From assembly GCF_964028515.1 (NCBI RefSeq), contig NZ_OZ034788.1:992001-1056000 (forward strand): a stretch of 64,000 nt of DNA, given 5' to 3'. A program made the position numbers and the translations under genes. The DNA is from Wolbachia endosymbiont (group B) of Hofmannophila pseudospretella. GTDB taxonomy: Bacteria > Pseudomonadota > Alphaproteobacteria > Rickettsiales > Anaplasmataceae. This document shows, one piece after another, positions 8,675 to 19,218 of the stretch; within the stretch, counting starts at the first letter, position 1; each line of letters opens with the position of its first letter. Under the pieces are notes generated by a model. That model was given only the letters and a program-made list of their open reading frames with translations, searched no databases and was not told where the DNA came from.

Positions 8675-9452
8675 TTCTCATTGTCATCTAATTTATTTTT
8701 CTGGTGATGAAATACCAAAGGTAATTTCAAGAGCAGAGCAAAATGGTGTGAGAATTTTGCATAACATATGTATAAGCATTAATGATATCCCTAAATTATT
8801 AAAAATCTCTTCATCCTATGATCAAGTCTACTGCTCCGTTGGTATACATCCGCTTGATACTACTGTGGAAAAAGGTGAGTGTATAAATGCTGATGAATTG
8901 ATTGAATTTACTAAGGGCAAAAAGGTAATTAGTATCGGTGAAACCGGATTAGATTTTTATAAATCTGATAACAAAAGCTATCAGAAAGAAAGTTTTGTAT
9001 CACACATAGAAACAGCAAGAGTAACGGGATTACCTTTAGTTATTCACACTAGAAATGCTGATAGTGAGATGATTGATATGTTAAATTCAGAAATGAAGAA
9101 AGACGCTTTTAGTGGAGTAATGCATTGCTTTGCTTCTTCTAAGGAGCTTGCTTATAAAGCTATGGACTTGGGATTATACATTTCATTTTCTGGAATTATT
9201 ACTTTTAAAAATGCGAGCTTACTCAGAGAAATTGCACAAAATGTACCACGTGAACGTGTTTTAGTTGAAACTGATGCACCTTATCTATCTCCTGAGCCTT
9301 ACAGAGGAAGAAAAAATGAACCGGCAATGGTGAAATATGTTGTGAATTGTTTAGCAGAATTATGGAATGAATCGCCGGAACAAGTAGCAAAAATAACTAC
9401 AAATAATTTTTTTAAGCTGTTTACAAAACTTGAGCTCAAAGAAATTATATAG
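8664..9452 (+). CDS. tatD: TatD family metal-dependent hydrolase
   Basis: The 262-aa TIM-barrel hydrolase shows the metal-binding motif DSHCHL at residues 3-8, then GIHPLDT, SIGETGLDFYK (metal-bridging Glu), LPLVIHTRNAD, MHCFASS and LVETDAPYLSPEPYRG near the C-terminus. The family includes 3'-5' DNA/RNA exonucleases (TatD, YcfH). Length is standard. It is the last gene of the overlapping kinase-rppH-tatD operon and converges on mdh, with only 5 bases between them. Confidence 0.92.
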   Translation: MIIDSHCHLIYFSGDEIPKVISRAEQNGVRILHNICISINDIPKLLKISSSYDQVYCSVGIHPLDTTVEKGECINADELIEFTKGKKVISIGETGLDFYKSDNKSYQKESFVSHIETARVTGLPLVIHTRNADSEMIDMLNSEMKKDAFSGVMHCFASSKELAYKAMDLGLYISFSGIITFKNASLLREIAQNVPRERVLVETDAPYLSPEPYRGRKNEPAMVKYVVNCLAELWNESPEQVAKITTNNFFKLFTKLELKEII

Positions 9453-9457
9453 GACAA

Positions 9458-10405
<948 letters not shown>

Positions 10406-10981
10406 CTACTCCTTTATATTTACTTTTGTGGCTTTCCTACCTTCCCAAGGGGATAAGCTGTCAAACATACGAAAATCTTGCGGTAAGTCTATAGGATTAT
10501 ATACAACCTTTTTTGCCTCTATATCGTATCTTACTTCCTCGTAGCCAGTGAGAGGAAAATCTTTTAACATTGGATGACCTTTGAATCCATAATCCGTTAA
10601 AATCCTACGTAAATCTGGGTGATCAGAAAACTCTATTCCATACATATCAAATACTTCACGCTCAAACCACGAAGCTGCGTTAAATATCTTTGCTACACTT
10701 AGAGGTATATCACCTTCACATAACTGAAGCTTTATGTGCACTCTGATATTGTGTACAACGCTGAGCAAATTGTATATTAGCTCGAAACGTTTTTCTCTAT
10801 CTGGGTAATCAACTCCAAAAACGTCAACTAATAATTCAAGCCTACACTTTTCATCATCACGTAGAAAGAGTAAGTGATTTTCAATGTCATTCAAAGCTGA
10901 ATATATTACAATAGTGCCATCATTTTTCTGAATACATTCACATTTAGTCTTTTTTTGTATGTATTTTGCAGTTTTATCCAT
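10406..10981 (-). CDS. nuoC: NADH-quinone oxidoreductase subunit C
   Basis: The 191-aa complex I subunit (30 kDa type) carries the family signature ERFELIYNLLSV, FNAASWFEREVFDMYGIEFSDHPDLRRIL and GHPMLKDFPLTGYEEVRYD. It forms part of the peripheral Q module at the cytoplasmic face of the inner membrane. The start lies 1 base after the nuoB stop. nuoD does not follow; mdh does, so the classical nuo operon is split here. Confidence 0.96.
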   Translation of the reverse strand: MDKTAKYIQKKTKCECIQKNDGTIVIYSALNDIENHLLFLRDDEKCRLELLVDVFGVDYPDREKRFELIYNLLSVVHNIRVHIKLQLCEGDIPLSVAKIFNAASWFEREVFDMYGIEFSDHPDLRRILTDYGFKGHPMLKDFPLTGYEEVRYDIEAKKVVYNPIDLPQDFRMFDSLSPWEGRKATKVNIKE

Positions 10982-10982
10982 G

Positions 10983-11486
10983 CTATATATTTTTAGTTCG
11001 TTTTATTTTATTTTGTAGACATAGCATTCCATATAGCAACGCCTCAGCAGTTGGAGGGCATCCAGGAACATACACATCAACTGGCACAATTCTATCGCAA
11101 CCACGGACTACTGAGTAAGAATAATGATAATAGCCACCGCCATTTGCACAACTTCCCATAGAAACGACGTATTTGGGATCTGCCATTTGATCATAAACTT
11201 TACGCAATGCTGCTGCCATTTTATTAGTTAACGTGCCAGCAACAATCATAACATCTGCTTGCCTTGGGCTTGCACGAAAGATTATGCCATATCTATCAAG
11301 ATCATAACGACTGGATGCAGTGTGCATCATCTCTACTGCGCAACATGCAAGACCAAATGTCATTGGCCACAATGAACCAGACCTTGCCCAGTTCATTATA
11401 TAATCTATTAAATCACCAAATTTAGTGATAAGAAAACCTTCTTTTTTGTAACGATTCCAGTCGCCATTAGATAAATTTACTCCCAT
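10983..11486 (-). CDS. nuoB: NADH-quinone oxidoreductase subunit B
   Basis: The 167-aa subunit holds the N2 [4Fe-4S] cluster next to the quinone site. The ligands are visible as the adjacent cysteines in [12 protein letters not shown], the cysteine in [11 protein letters not shown] and the one in [15 protein letters not shown]. Length is normal. It overlaps nuoA by 10 bases. Confidence 0.97.
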   Translation of the reverse strand: MGVNLSNGDWNRYKKEGFLITKFGDLIDYIMNWARSGSLWPMTFGLACCAVEMMHTASSRYDLDRYGIIFRASPRQADVMIVAGTLTNKMAAALRKVYDQMADPKYVVSMGSCANGGGYYHYSYSVVRGCDRIVPVDVYVPGCPPTAEALLYGMLCLQNKIKRTKNI

Positions 11487-11830
11487 TCCAACGCACCTTT
11501 ACACCACTCATAAATAAAGCCTATAGTAAGTATTGCAAGGAATATCATCATAGACCAAAATCCGTAATAGCTTATTTTAGATAAAGAAACGGCCCAAGGA
11601 AAAAGAAAAGCAATTTCTAAATCGAATATTATGAACAATATTGCAACTAAGTAAAATTTTATGTCGAAACTTTTTCTGGCTCTTGATAAAGGATTAAAGC
11701 CACACTCATATGTAGAAAGCTTTTCACCATCTGGGTTACTGACTGCAAGAAACATAGGTAATACACCTAAAGTAAAGGATAATACAATTGATACACAGAT
11801 AAAAATTAATATAGTTAAATATTCACTCAT
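11477..11830 (-). CDS. nuoA: NADH-quinone oxidoreductase subunit A
   Basis: The 117-aa membrane subunit has three hydrophobic helices. The conserved loop reads [23 protein letters not shown] (quoted in part: YECGFNPL), followed by [21 protein letters not shown]. It is the first gene of the nuoA-B-C-mdh unit and packs beside the quinone cavity. It starts 17 bases after the HIT gene stop, so the HIT gene may belong to the same transcript. Confidence 0.96.
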   Translation of the reverse strand: MSEYLTILIFICVSIVLSFTLGVLPMFLAVSNPDGEKLSTYECGFNPLSRARKSFDIKFYLVAILFIIFDLEIAFLFPWAVSLSKISYYGFWSMMIFLAILTIGFIYEWCKGALEWE

Positions 11831-11847
11831 TTAAAAAACATATAACA

Positions 11848-12216
11848 CTATGAATTTACATGCTTTCCTAATCTTTTACCACCTAAAATATGTATGTGAA
11901 AGTGCGGTATAACTTGCTCTCCATCTTTACCGTGATTAGTAACTAATCTATATCCTGTTTTTTCTAAGTTATATTTATGTGCTATTTCTCTAACAGTTTT
12001 AAAAAAACTTACTATTTCCTCTTCGGAAGCTTTCAGAACAAAATCATCGTATGAAACGTATTGAGCTTTTGGTATAACTAGAATATGAACTGGTGCATCA
12101 GGATACTTATCACGAAAAGCTAGCACATTTTCATTTTTATGTATTTCCTCATAAGACAACTCACCTCTTAATATCTTAGCAAAGATATTAGTGTCATCAT
12201 AAGCTGTACTACCCAT
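11848..12216 (-). CDS. HIT family (HINT-like) nucleotide hydrolase/transferase
   Basis: The 122-aa histidine-triad protein has NIFAKILRGE near the N-terminus, VLAFRDKYPDAPVHILVIPK in the middle and the triad PHFHIHILGG close to the C-terminus. The family hydrolyses adenosine phosphoramidates and related nucleotides; the physiological substrate here is unknown. It lies between two unrecognised genes and nuoA, all on the minus strand with short gaps. Confidence 0.92.
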   Translation of the reverse strand: MGSTAYDDTNIFAKILRGELSYEEIHKNENVLAFRDKYPDAPVHILVIPKAQYVSYDDFVLKASEEEIVSFFKTVREIAHKYNLEKTGYRLVTNHGKDGEQVIPHFHIHILGGKRLGKHVNS

Positions 12217-12222
12217 ACTTTA

Positions 12223-12504
12223 TTAAATTCCTGGTCCTCTTCTATTTTGCTTATGATTTGGTGTAGAAGGTGGGCTTATTGCTGCTTCGCTAGAAGCATC
12301 TTCAAGACTTGAAACGTCTTTTAGCTGTATATCTTGTCCACGCAAAACTGACCCATAGTCCATTTGGTGTCTTTTTGAAAACGTTTCTATTCTATTTGCC
12401 CTTCTTGCAGCAATAACTTCTGGTTGTAAATGATACATATCTCCAGGAACAGTTAGGCTATGATAACTTTCCTCTATTTGAACTTCTTTCATAACACTCT
12501 CCAT
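12223..12504 (-). CDS. Hypothetical protein, 93 aa
   Basis: I do not recognise this protein. It is polar and probably partly disordered, with a Ser/Asp/Glu-rich stretch (VSSLEDASSEAAISPP) and an Arg/Gly-rich end (NRRGPGI). There is no membrane segment or signal. The start is ambiguous: ATG 12504 has a GGGGG run about 9 bases upstream, while the in-frame ATG at 12492 has GGAGAG upstream. It lies 3 bases from the next minus-strand gene and 6 bases from the HIT gene, which supports a real operon member. Confidence 0.6.
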   Translation of the reverse strand: MESVMKEVQIEESYHSLTVPGDMYHLQPEVIAARRANRIETFSKRHQMDYGSVLRGQDIQLKDVSSLEDASSEAAISPPSTPNHKQNRRGPGI

Positions 12505-12507
12505 AAT

Positions 12508-13242
12508 TTATTTCCCCCTACCTCTTATGCTTTCGCAACTTTCAAAATCTTGTTTAATAGCTTTTTGCCAATTATTTAAAATTTTCTCTGATGATTTTTC
12601 TTTATCCATAGGCCTTACAACTTCCTGTGACTTCTGCTTTTTACTATCATATCCACTATACAACTTTTCTGCAATACCATACAGCAATTTCCGATCTGTG
12701 TGAACTTTAAACTCTCCACCAGTAATTTTTGCCAAATTTTTAAGATCACAATCAATCTTATTATAAATTCCTTCAAGAGCGTACTTTTTCATTACTTTTT
12801 CATCCATACCTAGATTTTTATCTTTTATTTCTTGGATAATCTTTTCAACATCAACTTCAATTACAATTTTGTTTTCTTCTCTAAAAATAGTTATATTGGG
12901 CAGATCTTCCCTTATTTCATCTAATTTCTCTGGACTCAAGTAAGGTATATCCCCCGTTAAAGTTCTTGACGCTAAAAAACTTACCTTACCTTTTTCTTGT
13001 TTTATTATTTGTATGCCAAGGTACTTACTAGCTTCTGTGGTTTTTATAGGTGGGTCATATTTCTCTTCTTCTTTAGGTACATCACTCACAGCGTTTTTTA
13101 ATGAAACTTTAGCATCATGCTTCATTTCATCAATTGAAGCAAACGGTTTCTTTATAGGATAAATAAGTGCTTTAGGCACAAGAAAAAACACGCCTTTTAT
13201 CTTAGCCAAAATAGACTTTTTATTTGACTCATCTTTTGCCAT
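12508..13242 (-). CDS. Hypothetical protein, 244 aa
   Basis: I start at ATG 13242, which has a perfect GGAGG five bases upstream, rather than at TTG 13254. The protein is charged and lysine-rich with no convincing membrane helix, although VFFLVPKALIYPI near the N-terminus is hydrophobic. The central part has alternating strand and helix patterns (IVIEVDVEKIIQEIKD). No family is recognised. It is the first gene of the minus-strand group leading through HIT to nuoABC-mdh. Confidence 0.65.
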   Translation of the reverse strand: MAKDESNKKSILAKIKGVFFLVPKALIYPIKKPFASIDEMKHDAKVSLKNAVSDVPKEEEKYDPPIKTTEASKYLGIQIIKQEKGKVSFLASRTLTGDIPYLSPEKLDEIREDLPNITIFREENKIVIEVDVEKIIQEIKDKNLGMDEKVMKKYALEGIYNKIDCDLKNLAKITGGEFKVHTDRKLLYGIAEKLYSGYDSKKQKSQEVVRPMDKEKSSEKILNNWQKAIKQDFESCESIRGRGK

Positions 13243-13426
13243 ACATACCTCCAAATCACTTTCTACAATCAGATGGTAAAATACACCTAATTATAGACGA
13301 AAATATTTAAGCTTGTATATCTATTATAAGATGAAATTATAGAAATAGCAATCATTATTTGTACATTACCAAAGTATGTAGTATTTTTGCTGCTTTTCTT
13401 GTTCAAATTACCTTTAAAGATAAATT

Positions 13427-14803
13427 ATGTTAAAATGGAACGCAAATAATATTATCGATGCTACTGGCGGAAGAGGGGAGGGTGTTTGTAATTCGGTATA
13501 TAGCTCAAATATTTCAACGGATACAAGAAGCATAAAAAAAGGTGATTTATTTATTGCTCTCAAGGGAAAGAAATTTGATGGGCATGATTTTCTACATGAA
13601 GCATTTTTAAAAGGAGCTGTTGCTGCGGTAGTAAGCGAAGATAAATATAGAAATTTTCCTCTAATTATTGTGCAAGATACTCTAAAAGCTTTGCATAATA
13701 TGGCATCATATTACATTAGAAATATTCTTGTTAATGCTAAAGTTATCACAATTACAGGTAGTGTTGGGAAAACCACTACAAAAGATATGCTTAACACTGT
13801 TTTGTTGCATTATGGAGTATCTCATGTAAATGAAGGTAACTTGAATAATAATATAGGATTGCCTTTTACGATTCTAAAAGCGCCAGAAGATTGCCAGTAC
13901 TTAATCCTTGAAATAGGAATGAGTAGAGCTGGTGAAATAAAAGAGTTATCGGAGATTAGCAATCCGGATATTGCAGTTATTACCAACATTGAACCTGCGC
14001 ATGTTGAAAATTTTTCATCTCTACTTGATATTGCGCAAGCGAAATTAGAAATTCTACATGGTATGAAAAATAATGGTACTTTGGTTTTGAATAAGGATAA
14101 TGAACATTATGATTATCTCTTATCAAATGCTAACAGAAATGTAGTAAGCTTTGGTAAGAATGAAAGTGCTACTATTTGTTTGTTAGACCTAATAAGAGAC
14201 GATAACGGTCTAAATTTAAAAATCAAACTGAACAATGGTCAAATTATGAACTGTAATTTACCTGTAAAAGGCGAACATTTTGCATACTCTGCATTAGTTG
14301 TTACAGCAGTTTTGCAAAGTCTCGAACTTGATTTATCTAAATTACCACTAGTACTTGAGAATTTTACTGTAACAGAAGGTAGAGGTAATGTTCATCAAGC
14401 TAAATACAATGGAAAATTAGTACATTTGATTAACGACTCCTATAATGCTAACCCTACTTCAATGAAGGCTGCAATAAGAACTTTAGGTACATATTCTAAT
14501 TTAAGAAAAGTGGCACTACTTGGCGATATGTTAGAACTTGGTAATGAAAGCATAGTATTTCATACAGAATTGCTTGACTCTATAGTAGAACAAAATGTGA
14601 ATAAAGTTCATACGGTTGGTAAATTTATGTTAGAATTGAATAAACTTTTACCGGAGAATATAAAAGGCATGCATTTCGATGATTCTAACAAATTGAAAAG
14701 TAATTTAGCTAATATTGTTCAAGATAATGATGTAATTTTAGTTAAAGGTTCTCATGGAATGAGAATGGACCTTATAGTGCAGGAATTCACAATAGAATAT
14801 TAA
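13427..14803 (+). CDS. murF: UDP-N-acetylmuramoyl-tripeptide--D-alanyl-D-alanine ligase
   Basis: The 458-aa Mur ligase adds D-Ala-D-Ala to UDP-MurNAc-tripeptide. It has the N-terminal substrate domain with STDTRSIKKGDLFIALKG, the ATP loop TGSVGKTTTKDML at residues 110-122, EIGMSRAGEIKELS, NIEPAHVENF and a C-terminal domain with NDSYNANPTSMKAAI and LLGDMLELG. It implies that at least precursors of peptidoglycan (lipid II) are made, as reported for Wolbachia. Confidence 0.96.
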   Translation: MLKWNANNIIDATGGRGEGVCNSVYSSNISTDTRSIKKGDLFIALKGKKFDGHDFLHEAFLKGAVAAVVSEDKYRNFPLIIVQDTLKALHNMASYYIRNILVNAKVITITGSVGKTTTKDMLNTVLLHYGVSHVNEGNLNNNIGLPFTILKAPEDCQYLILEIGMSRAGEIKELSEISNPDIAVITNIEPAHVENFSSLLDIAQAKLEILHGMKNNGTLVLNKDNEHYDYLLSNANRNVVSFGKNESATICLLDLIRDDNGLNLKIKLNNGQIMNCNLPVKGEHFAYSALVVTAVLQSLELDLSKLPLVLENFTVTEGRGNVHQAKYNGKLVHLINDSYNANPTSMKAAIRTLGTYSNLRKVALLGDMLELGNESIVFHTELLDSIVEQNVNKVHTVGKFMLELNKLLPENIKGMHFDDSNKLKSNLANIVQDNDVILVKGSHGMRMDLIVQEFTIEY

Positions 14804-14851
14804 ATAAAACTATTGTATTAATTTAAAGTTAAGTTATTGGAAGTTTTAACT

Positions 14852-15802
14852 GTGATAAAACGTATAGTTATTTTTGGTGGAACGGGATTTATAGGAAAAC
14901 ACATCGTAAGACGCTTGGCAGCGGCGGGGTATTTAATAAGAATATTTACTCGTGATCAGGAAAAAGCTGCTTGTCTGAAGTTATGTGGAAATTTAGGACA
15001 AATATCAATAATTGAAGGAGATTTTTTTAATGAAAAATCAATTTTAGAAAGTATGGAGGGGTGTGATGTTGTTATAAATTTAGTAGGAATATTATATGAA
15101 AAAAGAAAATACGATTTCTATGACGTTCATGTTGGAGTAGCTGAAAGAATAGCAAAAGCTGCGCAAATAAAAAGTGTATACATGATGATACATTTTTCTG
15201 CCATGGGAATAGAAAATAGTAAGCTGTCAAGATACGCCCAAAGTAAATTAGAAGGTGAAAAAGCTGTAACTTCAGCATTTCAGGGAGCAATAATAATTAA
15301 GCCAAGTCTTGTATTCGGTAAAGAAGATAGTTTCTTCAATAAATTTGCAAGATTAGCAACAATTCTTCCTTTTTTGCCGTTAATCGGTAGTGGAATAACG
15401 AAATTTCAGCCGATATGTGTAACAAACTTAGCTGAAGTGGTATATCGTATTATCAGCTTTAATAAGCAAGATAAAAAAATTTATAATATAGGTGGACCAA
15501 AAGTTTACTCTTTTAAAAGCTTATTAAAGTTTATTCTGAATGTGACTAACAGAAAGTGTCTACTGATCAATGTACCTTTTCCAATGGCAAGATTGATAGC
15601 CTTTTTCTTAGAAAGTAAAGTTGTTTCTGTGCTGTTAAAACCTATAACCGGAGATGCAAGCCCTATACTTACTCGAGATCAGGTGAAAGTTATGATGAAT
15701 AGTTCAATCGAAAAGTCAGATGATCTCGGAACAATGAAAATTAGACCACTAGCAATTGAAAATGTGGTACCAGAATACTTGAAAATTTATAGAAAGCATT
15801 GA
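14852..15802 (+). CDS. NAD-dependent epimerase-like protein (NDUFA9-like)
   Basis: I start at GTG 14852, eight bases after GGAAG, rather than TTG 14837. The extended short-chain dehydrogenase fold begins IKRIVIFGGTGFIGKHIVRR, a classic GxxGxxG dinucleotide motif. The YxxxK-like region reads SRYAQSKLEGEKAV and is followed by KPSLVFGKEDSFFN. This pattern matches the complex I NDUFA9-type proteins of alphaproteobacteria and mitochondria, which bind NADPH and support complex I, but an unrelated epimerase cannot be excluded. Confidence 0.82.
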   Translation: MIKRIVIFGGTGFIGKHIVRRLAAAGYLIRIFTRDQEKAACLKLCGNLGQISIIEGDFFNEKSILESMEGCDVVINLVGILYEKRKYDFYDVHVGVAERIAKAAQIKSVYMMIHFSAMGIENSKLSRYAQSKLEGEKAVTSAFQGAIIIKPSLVFGKEDSFFNKFARLATILPFLPLIGSGITKFQPICVTNLAEVVYRIISFNKQDKKIYNIGGPKVYSFKSLLKFILNVTNRKCLLINVPFPMARLIAFFLESKVVSVLLKPITGDASPILTRDQVKVMMNSSIEKSDDLGTMKIRPLAIENVVPEYLKIYRKH

Positions 15803-15810
15803 TAGAAGAA

Positions 15811-15884
15811 TGTGCCCGGTAGGATTCGAACCTACGACCCACAGCTTAGAAGGCTGTTGCTCTATCCAACTGAGCTACGGGCAC
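15811..15884 (-). tRNA. tRNA-Arg (anticodon TCT)
   Basis: The 74-nt minus-strand cloverleaf closes fully. The 7-bp acceptor stem is GTGCCCG/CGGGCAC with discriminator A. The D arm is GCTC...GAGC, the anticodon arm ACAGC-CTTCTAA-GCTGT, the variable loop GGGTC and the T arm GTAGG-TTCGAAT-CCTAC. The loop places TCT as anticodon, reading AGA/AGG arginine codons, which are abundant in AT-rich genomes. CCA is not encoded. Confidence 0.96.
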
Positions 15885-16026
15885 ACATCATATATAAAAT
15901 GCTTCTTAGTACACGTGAAGTCAAGTATTTCTTGTGAATATAATGTTTGTGATAATATCTCAAAACTTTGTCAGTACAGCATGTAACGATAAAACTGAGA
16001 AAAAAGAAACGTGGGTAATAGGAAGT

Positions 16027-16983
16027 CTAATAGCGCAGTAACACAGAACCCCAGGCTAAACCTGCACCTATTGAAATCAGCAATATCAGATTTCCTGACT
16101 TTATTTTTGATTCTTGTACTGCATAGTCTAAGGCTAGTGGAATTGACGCTGCTGAGGTGTTTGCATGCTTATCAACTGTATTAATTACTTTTTCTATAGG
16201 AAAATCTAATTTCTTTACTACTGCTTCAATAATGCGAATGTTTGCTTGATGGGGAATTAACCAGTCAATATCAGTAATCTTCAAACTATTGCATTTTAGA
16301 GTTTCCTCTACTGAGGCTGTTAATTTCTCTACTGCATGTTTAAACACTTCTCTTCCATTCATAAGTATCTTTCCAGAATCACGAGTAGAGGATATTCCTC
16401 CGTTTGTACATAATAAGTCCACATTGCCATCAGAGTGTAAGTTTGTTGATATAATGCTACTGCTACTCATTTCTGATTTCATTATCACTGCACCAGCACC
16501 ATCACCAAAGAGTACACAAGTTGACCTATCTTCCCAATCAACAATCCTAGACATTATTTCAGCACCAATAACAAGCGCGTATTTAATTCTATCGTTAGAC
16601 TTTATAAGTGAATCAGCAACTGTAACTGCATATATAAAACCAGAGCATGCTGCCTGTACATCAAAAGCAAATGCGTTTTTACATTTTAATTTACTTTGTA
16701 TAATCGTTGCACAGCTAGGAAAAGTTTTGTCAGGTGTTGTTGTTGCAACTATGATCAAACCAATTTCATCTATTGAAATTTTCGCTTTTTCTATAGCATT
16801 TTTCGCTGCATTAACAGCTAAATCTGACGTTAGTTCTCCTTCATCTGCTATATGTCTTTGAACTATTCCTGTTCTTTGCCTTATCCATTCATCGTTTGTT
16901 TCAACTATCGATGCAATTTCGTTATTACTCAAAATTTTTTTTGGTAGGTAAGAACCAGTGCTCAATATGAAACTTTTATTCAA
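16027..16983 (-). CDS. fabH: Beta-ketoacyl-ACP synthase III
   Basis: The 318-aa thiolase-fold enzyme condenses acetyl-CoA with malonyl-ACP to start fatty acid synthesis. The catalytic cysteine is in AACSGFIYAV (Cys113), the histidine in WLIPHQANIRI and the asparagine in NTSAASIPLAL. The N-terminus SYLPKKILSN and DEWIRQRTGI are typical. It overlaps plsX by 8 bases in the conserved rpmF-plsX-fabH order. Confidence 0.96.
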   Translation of the reverse strand: MNKSFILSTGSYLPKKILSNNEIASIVETNDEWIRQRTGIVQRHIADEGELTSDLAVNAAKNAIEKAKISIDEIGLIIVATTTPDKTFPSCATIIQSKLKCKNAFAFDVQAACSGFIYAVTVADSLIKSNDRIKYALVIGAEIMSRIVDWEDRSTCVLFGDGAGAVIMKSEMSSSSIISTNLHSDGNVDLLCTNGGISSTRDSGKILMNGREVFKHAVEKLTASVEETLKCNSLKITDIDWLIPHQANIRIIEAVVKKLDFPIEKVINTVDKHANTSAASIPLALDYAVQESKIKSGNLILLISIGAGLAWGSVLLRY

Positions 16984-18013
16984 TATGACTTACCCCGTTA
17001 ATTATCTTCTGGTTTAAATTTTCACTGATTGCATTTACTGCAAATTTTATAGCGTGAGCAAAAGAAATAGCATCAGAATTTCCATGGCTCTTTATAATGA
17101 TACCATTTAGCCCTAAAAACATAGCTCCACTTCTAATTTTAGGATTAAAACGCTCTAATGCTTTATTTAGCTTGGGTTTCAACAATATGCCGACAAGCAT
17201 TTTTGTCATCCATGAATTAAATACTTCCTGTTTTATTAGACTGATAAAAGTACCAGCAGTTGCCTCAGCTGTCTTGAGCATTACATTACCAACAAAACCA
17301 TCAGCAACAATTACGTCTATATTACCATCTAAAAATTCACTTGCCTCTATATATCCTTTGAAGTTAATACTTGGAGCATTTTTGAGTAACTCAAAAGCTC
17401 CTCTTACTGAGTCAGTACCTTTCACTTCTTCTGTACCAATGTTTAGCAAAGCGACTTCAGGATTTTCAACTTTTAATGCTATTTTTGCAAATATACTCCC
17501 CATTAATGCAAATTGAAATAATGAGTCAGTATTACAGTCAACATTTGCACCAAGATCAAGCAATGCAAAGCTTTTTGTCTTAGTTGGACAGATAGATGCA
17601 ATAGCAGGACGATAGATATTGGGTAATGTTCCTAAAATAAATCTGGAGATAGCCATCAATGCTCCAGTGTTGCCTGAAGACACCATTCCAAAAGCTTTAC
17701 CTTTTTTCACTGCTTCAACAGCTGCCTTCATACTTGAATCTTTGCGATGTCTCAGTGCAAAAGAGGGTTTATCATTTGGAAGAACATTATCAGAGCAATG
17801 GGTAAATTCGGAGTTATCGCTTACTTTTTTGTATTTTGAAAGCAAAGGAGATATTTCTTCCTGATCTCCATAAATATGAAAAAAAACTTCAACACCTGGG
17901 TCAACAAGATTATCCAAGAAAAAACTAGCACCCTGAATTACGGAAAGAGGTGCAAAATCCCCTCCCATAGCATCAAGTGCGATAACTATGTTGTTGTTAA
18001 CCGTGGGTAACAT
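16976..18013 (-). CDS. plsX: Phosphate acyltransferase PlsX
   Basis: The 345-aa enzyme makes acyl-phosphate from acyl-ACP for phospholipid synthesis at the inner membrane. Family marks are IALDAMGGDFAPLSVIQGA at the start, SSGNTGALMAISRFILGTLP, ICPTKTKSFALLDLGAN, LLNIGTEEVKGTD and VADGFVGNVMLKTAE. It sits between rpmF (8 bases away) and fabH (8-base overlap). Confidence 0.96.
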   Translation of the reverse strand: MLPTVNNNIVIALDAMGGDFAPLSVIQGASFFLDNLVDPGVEVFFHIYGDQEEISPLLSKYKKVSDNSEFTHCSDNVLPNDKPSFALRHRKDSSMKAAVEAVKKGKAFGMVSSGNTGALMAISRFILGTLPNIYRPAIASICPTKTKSFALLDLGANVDCNTDSLFQFALMGSIFAKIALKVENPEVALLNIGTEEVKGTDSVRGAFELLKNAPSINFKGYIEASEFLDGNIDVIVADGFVGNVMLKTAEATAGTFISLIKQEVFNSWMTKMLVGILLKPKLNKALERFNPKIRSGAMFLGLNGIIIKSHGNSDAISFAHAIKFAVNAISENLNQKIINGVSHIE

Positions 18014-18021
18014 ATCATGAG

Positions 18022-18204
18022 TTACTCCGCCTTTTGTTTAATGAAAACACGTTTTCCTTTGTAACTATTGTCAACTGCTATGTTGTGAGGCAACATGAAT
18101 TCTCCAGTTGTTGCACATACCACAATATTCTTAGGCTTAATAGCATGATGAGAACGATGCATATTACGCCTTGACTTTGACTTTTTTCTCTTCGGAACTG
18201 CCAA
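18022..18204 (-). CDS. rpmF: 50S ribosomal protein L32
   Basis: The 60-aa ribosomal protein starts MAVPKRKKSKSRRNMHRSHH and continues through a C-terminal half of normal pattern. One cysteine (VVCATTG) is present, while the other zinc-ribbon positions are not, so it is probably a zinc-free variant. It is the first gene of the rpmF-plsX-fabH operon. Confidence 0.95.
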   Translation of the reverse strand: MAVPKRKKSKSRRNMHRSHHAIKPKNIVVCATTGEFMLPHNIAVDNSYKGKRVFIKQKAE

Positions 18205-18435
18205 AACTTACTCCAATTCAATTATATAACACAATTTATTAGTAGCATGTTTTTTACAAGAAGTAAATAGCGAAATAAGTAAGGTTTTCTTATACAATTC
18301 AGTCTTATAAACTTAAACTCAAGCATTTTGATCAAAGTATATTGAACTTAAGACATATCTTGACTATACTCTGGCGAAGTTAATAAAAATTTTAATAAAA
18401 TCAGTAAAACTAATTTTAGCTAAGATAAATGTAAA

Positions 18436-19218
18436 GTGAGTTCCTTTAATATAGACAGCGTTAGAATAATCGGTAGATGCTTTATGAACTTTCTGTTGAG
18501 GATTGGTAACGCATTTGTATTTTTTATTCAATCTCTATACCACTGCTTTATTCCTCCATATTATTTTAGCAATGTGGCAAGACAAATTATAGAGATAGGC
18601 TTTTTCTCTTTGCCAATTGTTGGGCTCACTGGAGTTTTTATAGGAGCAGTGATAGTTTTACAGAGTAGCTTAAGTGGTATATTGATTAATCAAGAACAAG
18701 TAGTACCTAAACTTGTTACGATCACTATCATTAAAGAGTTAGGGCCAGTTTTGATCAGCTTAATAATGGTAGGAAAGGTTGGGTCCTCAATTGCAGCAGA
18801 AATTGGCACGATGCGCATCACTGAACAAATAGATGCACTTACAACTTTGGACATCAATCCTTTCAAATATTTAATTGTACCAAGAATTCTAGCGTCAGTT
18901 ATAGTATTTCCAATACTTACAGTATGTGCAGATCTAATAGGAATATTTGGAGGGTATGTCACCGCAGTCTTTGAATTTAACCACAATTTAAATATATACA
19001 TAAAATATACAGCTCAATTCTTTAATATGTACGATTTTATTGTTGGGCTGATGAAAGCGACTGCTTTTGGCGCCATAATTTCTGTTTCAAGTTGTTATTA
19101 CGGTTACCATTGTAGGGAAGGTGCACGAGGAGTAGGTATTGCAACAACATCAACTGTTGTTATATCCTCTATATTGATAATTTTAGCAAATTACTTGATT
19201 ACTTTAATACATGCATAG
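18436..19218 (+). CDS. mlaE: MlaE-type ABC transporter permease
   Basis: The 260-aa integral membrane protein has five to six hydrophobic segments and the MlaE signature GLTGVFIGAVIVLQSS, then KELGPVLISLIMVGKVGSSIAAEIGTMRITEQIDAL and PRILASVIVFPIL. It starts at GTG. With MlaF it forms the inner-membrane core of a phospholipid transporter that maintains outer-membrane lipid asymmetry. The mlaF start overlaps its stop, and no mlaD is seen next to them in this window. Confidence 0.93.
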   Translation: MSSFNIDSVRIIGRCFMNFLLRIGNAFVFFIQSLYHCFIPPYYFSNVARQIIEIGFFSLPIVGLTGVFIGAVIVLQSSLSGILINQEQVVPKLVTITIIKELGPVLISLIMVGKVGSSIAAEIGTMRITEQIDALTTLDINPFKYLIVPRILASVIVFPILTVCADLIGIFGGYVTAVFEFNHNLNIYIKYTAQFFNMYDFIVGLMKATAFGAIISVSSCYYGYHCREGARGVGIATTSTVVISSILIILANYLITLIHA